Notes under the pieces: model-generated | What the model was told of the DNA's origin: nothing | The model's database searches: none | What the model saw: the letters and a program-made list of their open reading frames with translations, nothing else | Made by a program: the position numbers and the translations under genes | NCBI GenBank assembly: GCA_963719855.1 | Contig: CAVRDK010000004.1 | Coordinates: 62,001 to 126,000, forward strand | Source of the DNA: CAIQPV01 sp963719855 | Lineage (GTDB): Bacteria; Pseudomonadota; Gammaproteobacteria; Burkholderiales; Gallionellaceae | Length of the DNA: 64,000 nt | Reading direction: 5' to 3' | Shown: positions 25,701 to 32,651 of the stretch, piece by piece | How positions within the stretch are numbered: position 1 is the first letter of the stretch | How the letters are laid out: each line of letters begins with the position of its first letter

Positions 25701-27025
25701 ATGGTGAAGTCATACGGATCAATCAGCCATGTGCCGTTATTGCCATTGGCTGCTGCGGTGGTGATGCGTGCCGTGTCCGCCACTTGAACGTGCGCCGCCG
25801 AGGTTTCGATGAAGCCGCCGTTGCCGCTATTGGGTGCGGAGGCATCCAATGTGCCGGTGACGTTGACGGTGCCATTTTGCATATCGGCCAGCACGGAGAT
25901 GCTGCCCCCACCCGTTGCACCTTGTGCGCTGATCATGCCGCCCGCATCAACGCGGCTGGTGGCCTGAAGGAACACTCTGCCACCTTGATTGACCAGGCTG
26001 CTCGCGCTGATCGTGCCGCTGTTATTGACCACCGCACCCACTACGCCAATGCGTCCGCTGTCGGCGAGAATTTGCCCGAGGTTGGTGGCGGTGTTGTTGC
26101 TGCCGGTGATTTGCACCGCGACGCCGGGGGTGCCGGTATCCACTAGCTGCACGGTGTTGCCAGCAGCGAGGATGGTCTCGCCCTTGGGGGTGTTGATGAT
26201 GCCGTTGTTGGTAACCTGGGGCGCGACGAGGTAAACCGTGCCGCCTTCAGGGGTGGTGATGGTGCCGTTATTCTGGATGGCTCCGGCGTTGGGGTTGGCT
26301 GTGAAATTCAGGTTGCCCGCAAGAAAATCGGCGTTGGAGAGATTGAGCGTGGACGCGACAAACCCCGGAACATTAATGTTCGCGCCTTGCCCCACCAGGA
26401 TGCCGGCGGGGTTGATGAGGAATACCCTGCCATTCGATGTCAGCGTGCCGAGCAGCGCGGAAGGATCGGCGCCGAGTACGCGGTTCAATACGGAGCTGCT
26501 GGCGGACTGCTGGATGAAGCGGGTGGTCTCGCTGCTGCCGATGGAAAAACTCTGCCAGTTGATGATGGCGTTGGGGGTGTTGGTGACGGTGAGAAGGTTG
26601 CCGCTCTGGTTGAAGCTGGCAGTGCCGTTGACGACCTGGGCGCCGATTGGGTTGGCTTGGGCATTGAGGCTGAAGCAGCAGGCCAACGCGATGGCTATGG
26701 GTTTGAAGCCAATACCAAAAATTCCGTTCGTGGTGAGCTTGTCGAACCACATGCACCCTTCGACAAGCTCAGGCGGGTGCCCGACCAAAAGTTCTGTGGG
26801 GCGAACGGTTACAGGCTCACCACGAACGGTTAAGTAAACAGTGTTGGATTTGAGGCAAAGCCGGTTGTGTTTGACCAGATTGCCGGTCTCGCTTTCGTTA
26901 TCTGCCAACGCCGCCGCGTTCAAAACACACGAGCCGGAACGCTTGCCTTTTGCACTAGTCAGTTCGGATACGGCCACCCAAGTGTTCAGCACATTGGACC
27001 AAATACTGCGGAAAATGTGATTCAT
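22721..27025 (-). CDS. TpsA-type exoprotein with filamentous-haemagglutinin TPS domain
   Basis: A 1434-aa secreted protein. It starts with an extended signal peptide region (MNHIFRSIWSNVLNTWVAVSE), but residues about 66-101 are encoded by a palindromic repeat, placing the hydrophobic signal core (GIGFKPIAIALACCFSLNAQA) unusually late. The TPS domain follows (NPIGAQVVNGTASFNQSGN, INWQSFSIG, SVLNRVLGADPSALLG, GRVFLINPAGILVGQGA), recognised by TpsB. The long middle is Gly/Ser/Thr/Asn-rich beta-helix. The end (from about 1330) is low-complexity Gly/Ser, then GDKGKGDKDKGDKDKGD, a Lys/Asp repeat. Likely a surface adhesin or matrix protein; the target is unknown. Confidence 0.88.
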   Translation of the reverse strand: MNHIFRSIWSNVLNTWVAVSELTSAKGKRSGSCVLNAAALADNESETGNLVKHNRLCLKSNTVYLTVRGEPVTVRPTELLVGHPPELVEGCMWFDKLTTNGIFGIGFKPIAIALACCFSLNAQANPIGAQVVNGTASFNQSGNLLTVTNTPNAIINWQSFSIGSSETTRFIQQSASSSVLNRVLGADPSALLGTLTSNGRVFLINPAGILVGQGANINVPGFVASTLNLSNADFLAGNLNFTANPNAGAIQNNGTITTPEGGTVYLVAPQVTNNGIINTPKGETILAAGNTVQLVDTGTPGVAVQITGSNNTATNLGQILADSGRIGVVGAVVNNSGTISASSLVNQGGRVFLQATSRVDAGGMISAQGATGGGSISVLADMQNGTVNVTGTLDASAPNSGNGGFIETSAAHVQVADTARITTAAANGNNGTWLIDPYDFTIASSGGDITGLILSGLLNSNSVVISTVTTGTDSSTNRYGTTGSNGDIFVSDSVTWSNSANSLTLNAYRDINITAPIMGTGALLATAGRDFNITDTQINTGTQTINVGGNLNLTATSNWTALQSNGTQTINFTGSGITHTMIIQGGNDSGYSGAAASVESSGLQTINYATTGASTLDIQVTGGSSNNLGQNAYVYTNNVQGALICNTCATWNWAAIQSYGGQTITATTIKVNGGSGGNGNYASIENKSSVAQHITTTGDIAITGGSSGGYFNSSYSNDGVGNEAEIHSDGTQTIIAGSITMVGGGDSTTFGGAMLTGKAGQSITTAGNLSMTGGGSSAVGQYGIGAPVVIGEESGTNITLNIGGSLIMIGDSGSTSPALIGSAYGTPAINITAADISMTNGAGIGVLTGGPAGTLAMTATGVGGISQDSLSMMNTVSLVATASYSGASISLLGLNQVGSVTASADQSIAYNTDGTVHLVSMTAPVGITVTSTAASGSDIGLGVLTSTGGDVSITADGAIYDDNGSTNNITANNITLYSINGGASGKLAISADTMVAAGGTIDAEVAPNLIGGATYGGISIRNVATDSTSAGAPSSVTLTDNSINGGPLTFIHVGDIDDTYTSISATTNHGDIAILVAGNLTEYDNILVSTPDSVLIGATGDMYMTCCLSTSGNLALVAGSLLDISGSVDAYGGNLVLVAPTVTIEGSGSTSSSYNTQIAASSLTMSGGSISAQNVDISAGSILADLGSSISAGTNVTAMVTGDIRLNNGSYIRAGNDVSLTFTGPTSTLYLNDTVASSGSPSYILADVPATTTLNFLGRSSGGVVIDGVNTLTTTVGGSGIFTVDQSTPAVEGAGLHVTYFQSQNLATLLNAILPPPVTVTSVAPPPPPIVIVVAPPPSGSSGAGTFDSSGGSIGGTTGTFGGTDSGSATTANGSSGSSGTTGSATSGSDTSSGQSGSGDKGKGDKDKGDKDKGDTANGKDDNKGKQNAKPNKC
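26724..26829. repeat. Palindromic repeat inserted in the tpsA signal region
   Basis: Outer arms CCGTTCGTGGTGAGCTT (26724-26740) and AGGCTCACCACGAACGG (26813-26829) pair at 16 of 17 bases; an inner pair GAGCTTGTCG / CGACAAGCTC lies at 26735-26744 and 26761-26770. The segment is read through in tpsA without a stop, encoding about residues 66-101 (RGEPVTVRPTELLVGHPPEL and onward). A fragment of the same repeat, GGGTGCCCGGCCAAAAGTT, is found at 29206-29224. Confidence 0.85.
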
Positions 27026-27148
27026 GATTTCCTCCTGCCTGCTGTTGCACTATAGAGCGCTTCTAAAATCCCGATTCCGTCATTACGGCACTACCGTAAG
27101 TTTTGGCTTCGATAATTGATGGGTTACGCTTCGCTACCCATCCTGCAT

Positions 27149-28861
27149 TTACCAGCTTACCACCATGCCTATATGGCCGCGTGTATCTCCCGTCCTGCTA
27201 ACGATGCTGGAGCCGGTACAGGTTGCGCTGTCTGTGTCGGTACAGGCCACCTTGGCCAAGTCAAACTTGACCGTCAGGTTTTTGCCTTGGGTATAACGGA
27301 AGCCCGCGCCCACACTGCTAACTGTGGTGCGGTTTGCGATCTCGCCCGGAAGCCACTTGTTCCATCCGCTCCCGCTATCTACAAAACCCAGCAACCTGAA
27401 GCTGCCGTCATTTATGTGCAACGCGGGTGCCAATTCCGGTGTGTATAGCTCGATGTTGATAACGTAGCCATTGTCATTGGAAAATTCACGCTCAATAAAA
27501 CCACGTACCGCATTCGCTCCGACCAGCCCCAACCTGTCCGCCGGTATCAGCGCATCTTGCGAGTATTGGGCATTGCCAGCCAGGCGATATTGCCAGTTCC
27601 GGGGTAATACCCCCGACAGGCTGCCATTCAAACGCAGGAGGGTGTAATCAGCCGCAGCGCCGAGACGAGTCGCGTTAAAGGCATCGGAACCGCCTTTATC
27701 GACGCTAGGGACATTGTGTACGACGGAAGTGGCGTAGTCGACAACCTGAGTGGGCTTGGTCAACGTTCCGCCATAGGTGACGGTGAGAGGAAGCTCGTTG
27801 ATGTCAGGCGTGCCGGGACAGGCACTGCCTGCAAGCTGACAGTTGTTGACAGTGGTACGGTAGTCGAGTCCGCCAATGATTTTGGAGGTGTAATCACCTT
27901 GGCGCGGCAGGTAGTGGTTGTAGTGCGCACCGTACACGTCACCGCTGCCTGCGAAGGTCAGCAAAGGGCCGCCTACACCGCCAACGCTGGTAGTGCCTGC
28001 ATTGGTGTTGGAATAGGCGGCAAGCAGATCGACGCTATCGCCCATCGAATAAACAGGAAGACGATAGCTGGCCGAGACTTGGGTAACATCGCTTATGTGA
28101 TCGGGCGAGGTAATGTAGTTGAGGGTCAAAGCCTGGTCGCGGTTGAACATGTTGTTGTTCTGGTAACCGATGCCCGTGCGGTACATGCCGGTGCTTTGAT
28201 TGCCGGTATTGTCCAAGGTCAGAAAAACTTTGTGGGGCGAACTGTCCTGCACGTTGACTTGGGCATCCACCGTGTTTTCTTCCTCCCCCAACGCGAGTAC
28301 GACGTCGATCTGGCGAGTAGGGTTCTGATTGGCGAGCTGGATGTTTTGGGAAAGTGCGCGTGCGCTGGGTGTCGAGCCTTCGACCAGCGCAGGCAGGGCA
28401 TTTCTGATGTTGGTTTTATCGTAATGTTCGTTGCCCTTGATGATGACCTTGCCCACTACGGTTTCGATTACCTGAAGAACGACAGTGCCCCCGGTAATTT
28501 CCTGCTCCGGGGTGATGACATGTACCGCGCTGTAACCGGCGCTGCGATATGCGCCTTCGAGCGCCTCCAGTGCGAGCTGGATGTCGGTGTAGCTGCGGGC
28601 ATCGCCCTTGTAAGGATTCAGCAGACGCTCGATCAGTCCGGGATCGAGCAGGGTGTTGCCTTTGATCTGGAAGCGTTCGATGCGCACCAGTGCGGTGTTG
28701 CCGTCAGTATTAGCGTCAGGAGCCGATGTTTGAGTGCTGTGAGCCATGCGCTGCTCTTGCGTAACCTTGCCCTCATCCTTTACGTCTTGCCCCCAAGCCG
28801 GCAAGATTCCCATGCTGAGCAACGCAAGTGGTAGAAGGTGCTGCAACCGGGACTTCTTCAT
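27149..28861 (-). CDS. TpsB-type outer-membrane transporter (ShlB/FhaC/HecB family)
   Basis: A 570-aa outer-membrane protein that secretes the TpsA protein encoded 123 bp downstream. The signal peptide is MKKSRLQHLLPLALLSMGILPAWG. Two POTRA domains follow (about 60-135, RIERFQIKGNTLLDPGLIERLL, and about 135-210), then a 16-strand barrel. The VRGF-type motif GANAVRGFIERE at about residue 445 is the conserved loop-6 plug, and the last residue is aromatic (MVVSW), as for BamA-inserted barrels. Two-partner secretion is clear from the pair. Confidence 0.92.
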   Translation of the reverse strand: MKKSRLQHLLPLALLSMGILPAWGQDVKDEGKVTQEQRMAHSTQTSAPDANTDGNTALVRIERFQIKGNTLLDPGLIERLLNPYKGDARSYTDIQLALEALEGAYRSAGYSAVHVITPEQEITGGTVVLQVIETVVGKVIIKGNEHYDKTNIRNALPALVEGSTPSARALSQNIQLANQNPTRQIDVVLALGEEENTVDAQVNVQDSSPHKVFLTLDNTGNQSTGMYRTGIGYQNNNMFNRDQALTLNYITSPDHISDVTQVSASYRLPVYSMGDSVDLLAAYSNTNAGTTSVGGVGGPLLTFAGSGDVYGAHYNHYLPRQGDYTSKIIGGLDYRTTVNNCQLAGSACPGTPDINELPLTVTYGGTLTKPTQVVDYATSVVHNVPSVDKGGSDAFNATRLGAAADYTLLRLNGSLSGVLPRNWQYRLAGNAQYSQDALIPADRLGLVGANAVRGFIEREFSNDNGYVINIELYTPELAPALHINDGSFRLLGFVDSGSGWNKWLPGEIANRTTVSSVGAGFRYTQGKNLTVKFDLAKVACTDTDSATCTGSSIVSRTGDTRGHIGMVVSW

Positions 28862-28906
28862 TATTCTTTCCCCTAGAAAATCTACGGCACTTGGTTGTGG
28901 TGGATG

Positions 28907-28982
28907 CTAGGGAAATGCGGATTTATTCGGTTTCGTCGTTCCCGCTTTCGCGGGAACGACGAATAAATCCGCGTTTCCCTAG
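28907..28982. repeat. Nested 76-bp hairpin upstream of tpsB
   Basis: Outer arms CTAGGGAAATGCGGATTTAT and its complement differ at one base; the inner TCGTCGTTCCCGC-TTT-GCGGGAACGACGA hairpin fills the loop. It lies 45 bp upstream of the tpsB start codon. The inner hairpin is a common type of repetitive extragenic palindrome in proteobacteria. The outer arms are not seen elsewhere in the window. Confidence 0.8.
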
Positions 28983-29119
28983 TCCATAACATTATGGAAC
29001 AGCCAAGCTTGTCCAATGAAATGCGTCTAACGAGATTAAACTTATAGCACTTCGTATATCGAGAGGCAATACCCATTTATACTTACATAAATTCCAAAAA
29101 ATCGATTAGAACTGGTTTT

Positions 29120-29248
29120 GTCCCTTCCCCTTGCAGGGGGAAGGTTAGGATGGGGGTAGCGCAGTTAGAATGCGGCGATTCTACCCCCTCCCTAGCCCTC
29201 CTCCGGGTGCCCGGCCAAAAGTTTGACGGACTGCAAGGGGGAGGGGAT
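29120..29248. repeat. Hairpin repeat C, copy 4, interrupted by a second repeat
   Basis: TCCCTTCCCCTTGCAGGGGG opens the left arm, and CTACCCCCTCCCTAGCCCTCC starts the right arm. The right arm is then broken at 29203-29231 by about 29 bp (CCGGGTGCCCGGCCAAAAGT then TTGACGGA) that match the palindromic repeat lying in tpsA, before CTGCAAGGGGGAGGGG completes the arm. The 479-bp gap between tpsB and panD holds this and the 28907 hairpin and no gene. Confidence 0.8.
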
Positions 29249-29340
29249 ATTTGGGCTAATGGATTTTTTGGGATTATCGAAGGCCAATACTGGGTGGTTT
29301 GTTGGCAATGTCACATCCCGGACACCCACCGGATTGAAAA

Positions 29341-29721
29341 CTACGCAGCTTGAGCGGGAATATTGTCGCGCTGGGCGATGATGCGGTTGTGCTCGTCCAC
29401 ATAGACGAGTTGGGGATGGAATTTCTGCAATTCCAGTTCGGAATACATCGCGTAAGTAGCGATGATCAGGATGTCGCCCGGATCGGCCTTGTGCGCCGCC
29501 GCGCCATTCACCGAGATAGTGCCTGAGCCGCGTTGCGCGCGGATGGCGTAGGTGGTGAAGCGTTCGCCGTTGGTAACGTTGTAAATATCAATCTGCTGAT
29601 ACTCCTTGATGTCGGCGGCATCCAGCAAATTGTCATCTATCGCGCACGAGCCTTCGTAATGCAACTCCGAGCGCGTCACGCGCACACGGTGCAATTTGGA
29701 TTTAAGCATGGTACGTTGCAT
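29341..29721 (-). CDS. panD: Aspartate 1-decarboxylase proenzyme
   Basis: A 126-aa enzyme that makes beta-alanine from aspartate for pantothenate synthesis. The self-cleavage site is the Gly-Ser of HYEGSCAID; the new N-terminal Ser becomes the pyruvoyl cofactor. The conserved YAIRAQRGSGTISVNGAAAH follows. The start MQRTMLKSKLHR fits the family. Last gene of the pan group, 30 bp after panC. Confidence 0.96.
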   Translation of the reverse strand: MQRTMLKSKLHRVRVTRSELHYEGSCAIDDNLLDAADIKEYQQIDIYNVTNGERFTTYAIRAQRGSGTISVNGAAAHKADPGDILIIATYAMYSELELQKFHPQLVYVDEHNRIIAQRDNIPAQAA

Positions 29722-29751
29722 TAAGTCATTCTCCTAAAATCTAGGCGCGCA

Positions 29752-30579
29752 TTATATACAAACTTCAAGGTTATCAATTAGTCTTGTCTGTCCCAGCCGC
29801 GCCGCCGCCAGAATCACCAGATCGCGCTTGCCGTTCTGCGGTTGCATCAGGGTATTCTGATCGCGCACCGCCACGTAATCCGCCTGCCAGCCGCGCGCGG
29901 TCAGCGCTTGCGCGGCTTGTCGCTCCAATATGGCGGAATCCTTCGTCCCCTCTAGCATAGCCTGCCGCATGCCAACTAACGTTTGATACAGAAAAGCCGC
30001 TTCGGTTCGGTCGGCAGCACTCAAATACTGGTTGCGCGAACTGAGCGCCAGACCATCCGGCGCACGAACGGTTTCGCCTCCGACAATTTCAACCGGCAAA
30101 TTCAACTGCGCCGCTACTTGGCGTATCACATACAGTTGCTGGTAATCTTTCTTGCCGAACACTGCGACGTGCGGCTGCACGATGTTGAGCAGTTTCAGCA
30201 CCACCGTTGCCACTCCGCGAAAATGACCGGGACGGAATGCACCGCATAATTCATTTTCAAGAGGCGGCTCCACCGTCACCTGCTGTGGCTGCGGATACAA
30301 CTCGCGCTCGGACGGCGTAAACACCACATCCACGCCACTCTGTTCCAATTTTGCGCAATCCTCCTGCAAGGTGCGCGGGTACTTGCCGAAATCCTCGTTC
30401 GCGCCAAACTGCATAGGATTGACGAATATGCTCACTACCACGCATTGACCTCTCTCACGCGCGATGCGCACAAGGTCGAGATGGCCTTCGTGCAGGTTGC
30501 CCATGGTGGGCACAAAGGCGATGGAAGTTACGCCGCGCAGATGCTGGCGCAATTCGGCGACAGTGGGAATAATTTGCAT
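29752..30579 (-). CDS. panC: Pantothenate synthetase (pantoate-beta-alanine ligase)
   Basis: A 275-aa enzyme that joins pantoate and beta-alanine with ATP. It shows FVPTMGNLHEGHLDLV (HIGH-like), FVNPMQFGANEDF, VAVFGKKDYQQL and SSRNQYL. The start is ATG 30579, which shares one base with the panB stop (TGATG), so translation is coupled. The frame continues upstream to 30750, but that part is inside panB and does not belong to the family. Confidence 0.96.
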   Translation of the reverse strand: MQIIPTVAELRQHLRGVTSIAFVPTMGNLHEGHLDLVRIARERGQCVVVSIFVNPMQFGANEDFGKYPRTLQEDCAKLEQSGVDVVFTPSERELYPQPQQVTVEPPLENELCGAFRPGHFRGVATVVLKLLNIVQPHVAVFGKKDYQQLYVIRQVAAQLNLPVEIVGGETVRAPDGLALSSRNQYLSAADRTEAAFLYQTLVGMRQAMLEGTKDSAILERQAAQALTARGWQADYVAVRDQNTLMQPQNGKRDLVILAAARLGQTRLIDNLEVCI

Positions 30580-31370
30580 CAGAAGCTGTGTTCCACGCCA
30601 GGGAAGGCACCGGACTTCACCTCGGCCACATAGCGCGCCACCGCTTCGGCGATGGATTGCGCACCCTGCATGTAGTTCTTTGCGAAGCGCGCCTTCTTGC
30701 CTGGATAGATGTTCAGCATGTCGTGCAGCACCAGCACTTGGCCGGAACATTCCGCTCCCGCGCCGATGCCTATGGTGGGAATGGCAAGCTGCGCGGTGAT
30801 TTCTGCCGCGAGCAACGCCGGGATGGTTTCCAGCACCAGCATTCCGGCACCCGCCTGCGCCACGGCGACTGCGTCATTCAGCAAGCGTTTCGCATCGGTG
30901 TCACTCTTACCCTGCACGCGGTAGCCTCCGAGTTGATGCACCGACTGCGGCGTCAGCCCGATATGGGCGCAAACCGGAATGCCGCGTCCGGTAAGGAAGG
31001 CGATGGTGTCGGCCATCACCGCGCCGCCTTCAAGCTTGACCATGTGCGCGCCTGCTGCCATCAAGCGCGCAGCGTGTTCGAAAGTTTTTTCCGGGCTGAC
31101 CTGAAAGGTGCCGAATGACATATCGGCAACAATGAACGCCTGCTTCGCCCCGCGCGCCACGCAGGCGGTGTGGTAAACCATATCGTCCAGCGTCACCGGC
31201 AAGGTGGTCTCATGGCCTTGCAGCACCATACCGAGCGAATCGCCGATCAGCAGCACTTCCACGCCATTGGCTTCGAGCAATGCCGCGAAGCTGGCGTCGT
31301 AACAGGTCAGCACGGCGATTTTCTCGCCCTTGTCGCGTAACGACTGCAAGCTTGTCAGTGTTGTCCTCAT
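30579..31370 (-). CDS. panB: 3-methyl-2-oxobutanoate hydroxymethyltransferase
   Basis: A 263-aa enzyme that makes ketopantoate from ketoisovalerate and methylene-THF, the first step of pantothenate synthesis. Conserved segments are VLTCYDASFAALLEANGVEV, LIGDSLGMVLQGH, VKLEGG and HIGLTPQSVHQLGGY. It overlaps panC by one base and begins 2 bp after the deoxynucleoside kinase gene. With panC and panD it supplies coenzyme A precursors. Confidence 0.97.
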   Translation of the reverse strand: MRTTLTSLQSLRDKGEKIAVLTCYDASFAALLEANGVEVLLIGDSLGMVLQGHETTLPVTLDDMVYHTACVARGAKQAFIVADMSFGTFQVSPEKTFEHAARLMAAGAHMVKLEGGAVMADTIAFLTGRGIPVCAHIGLTPQSVHQLGGYRVQGKSDTDAKRLLNDAVAVAQAGAGMLVLETIPALLAAEITAQLAIPTIGIGAGAECSGQVLVLHDMLNIYPGKKARFAKNYMQGAQSIAEAVARYVAEVKSGAFPGVEHSF

Positions 31371-31372
31371 AT

Positions 31373-32011
31373 CTATCCTTTGCTAAAGAACTCCCGCTGT
31401 CCGCGCATCCCTTCGATGCGCTGTAACAGCAACGCGAAATCTTCATCATTATCCACTAAATTCAGATTTTCGCTGTTCGCCACGAACACCGGCGCCGCAT
31501 CGTAATGGTAAAAGAAATCACTATAGGCCTGCGCCAGGCGCGTCAGGTAGTCATCGGAAATGGGGCGCTCGTAGGCGTGGGCACGCTTCTGCACGCGCTC
31601 GATCAGGGTTTGCGCCGGGGCTTGCAGGTAAATCACCAAGTCCGGCTTAGGTGCTTGCGGCGCCAAACTGTTGTAGATATTCTGGTACAGCGCAAATTCG
31701 TCGTTGCTCAAATTCAGGCGCGCAAACAACGCGTCTTTGTCGAACAGGTAATCTGCTACCGTGCTGGTACGGAACATGTCCATCTGTCCCAGATCACGCA
31801 CCTCGTTGATACGCTGAAACAGGAAAAACAACTGGGTGGGCAGCGCATGGCGGACGGGATCCTGATAAAAGCGCGCCAGAAAAGGATTCTCTTCCGGCTT
31901 CTCCAGCAGAACGGCCGCGCCGGTGTGTTCCGCCAGCCGCCGCGCCAGGCTGGTTTTACCCACGCCTATCGGCCCTTCGACCACTACATAACGGTATTTA
32001 TCAAACAACAT
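31373..32011 (-). CDS. Deoxynucleoside kinase family protein
   Basis: A 212-aa P-loop kinase: VVVEGPIGVGKTSLARRL (Walker A), EKPEENPFLARFYQDP, the DRY-like region replaced by VADYLFDKDALFA, and LVIYLQAPAQTLIERVQKR. This is the dGK/dAK-like family that salvages deoxynucleosides. In betaproteobacteria it commonly lies between folK and panB, as here. The substrate is not determined. Repeat element A, copy 2, begins two bases upstream of its ATG, so its own ribosome-binding site lies within or beside the repeat. Confidence 0.85.
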   Translation of the reverse strand: MLFDKYRYVVVEGPIGVGKTSLARRLAEHTGAAVLLEKPEENPFLARFYQDPVRHALPTQLFFLFQRINEVRDLGQMDMFRTSTVADYLFDKDALFARLNLSNDEFALYQNIYNSLAPQAPKPDLVIYLQAPAQTLIERVQKRAHAYERPISDDYLTRLAQAYSDFFYHYDAAPVFVANSENLNLVDNDEDFALLLQRIEGMRGQREFFSKG

Positions 32012-32012
32012 C

Positions 32013-32155
32013 AGGGTACCTCTAAAAATCCAATCTTCGTCGCCATACTGCGTTGCTCACAAAAAATTACTCCTTACATATCAGATATATGCTGCGGCGC
32101 AATTTTTTGCTCGCGCCTTGTCTGGCTTATAAGCTTGAATTTTTAGAGGCACCCT
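32013..32155. repeat. Dispersed inverted-repeat element A, copy 2
   Basis: Terminal repeats AGGGTACCTCTAAAAATC and GAATTTTTAGAGGCACCCT pair at 17 of about 19 positions. The 131-bp core has the same length as copy 1 (661-791) with about 13 substitutions. The element lies between the deoxynucleoside kinase and folK genes, and the folK stop codon (32127-32129) is inside it, so it encodes the last residues of FolK. Confidence 0.88.
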
Positions 32156-32651
32156 TCAAATACCCATCCGACACTCGCTCCAATTGCTGATCCGCACATT
32201 GCTGCAATGCTGCCGCCGCCGCGCCGATACCGGGTATCACACAATCCGGCGCGATCTCCAGTAAAGGGCGCAGCACGAAGGCGCGTAAATGCATCTGCGG
32301 GTGAGGAATAGTCAGACCGTGTTCGTGGTGGCGAAGTTCATCGTACAGCAGCACGTCCAAATCCAGTGTACGCGGAGCATTAATAAATTCGCGTGTGCGC
32401 CCGCACTCTTGTTCCAGTGCCAGCAGCGCATCCAGCAAGGCGCGCGGACTCAGCTTCGTTTCCAGTTGTGCCACCGCATTGATGAAATCCGGCTGATCCA
32501 GATAACCGACCGGCGCGCTGCGGTAAAGCGAAGAGCACGCCAACACCCGCGTATGCGGCAAATTACCCAAAGCCTGCAACGCCCGCAATACTTGCTCGCG
32601 CGGGTTATCCAGGTTGCTACCCAAGCCGACAAATGCGATTTGTCCGGCCAT
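32127..32651 (-). CDS. folK: 2-amino-4-hydroxy-6-hydroxymethyldihydropteridine pyrophosphokinase
   Basis: A 174-aa enzyme of folate synthesis that transfers pyrophosphate from ATP to 6-hydroxymethyldihydropterin. Family marks are AFVGLGSNLDNPREQV, SSLYRSAPVGYLDQPDFINAV, LEQECGRTRE and PRTLDLDVLLYD, with IPHPQMHLRAFVLRPL. E. coli FolK has 159 residues; the extra C-terminal tail GASKNSSL is encoded by repeat element A. The ATG 32651 shares one base with the pcnB stop, as TGATG. Confidence 0.95.
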   Translation of the reverse strand: MAGQIAFVGLGSNLDNPREQVLRALQALGNLPHTRVLACSSLYRSAPVGYLDQPDFINAVAQLETKLSPRALLDALLALEQECGRTREFINAPRTLDLDVLLYDELRHHEHGLTIPHPQMHLRAFVLRPLLEIAPDCVIPGIGAAAAALQQCADQQLERVSDGYLKGASKNSSL

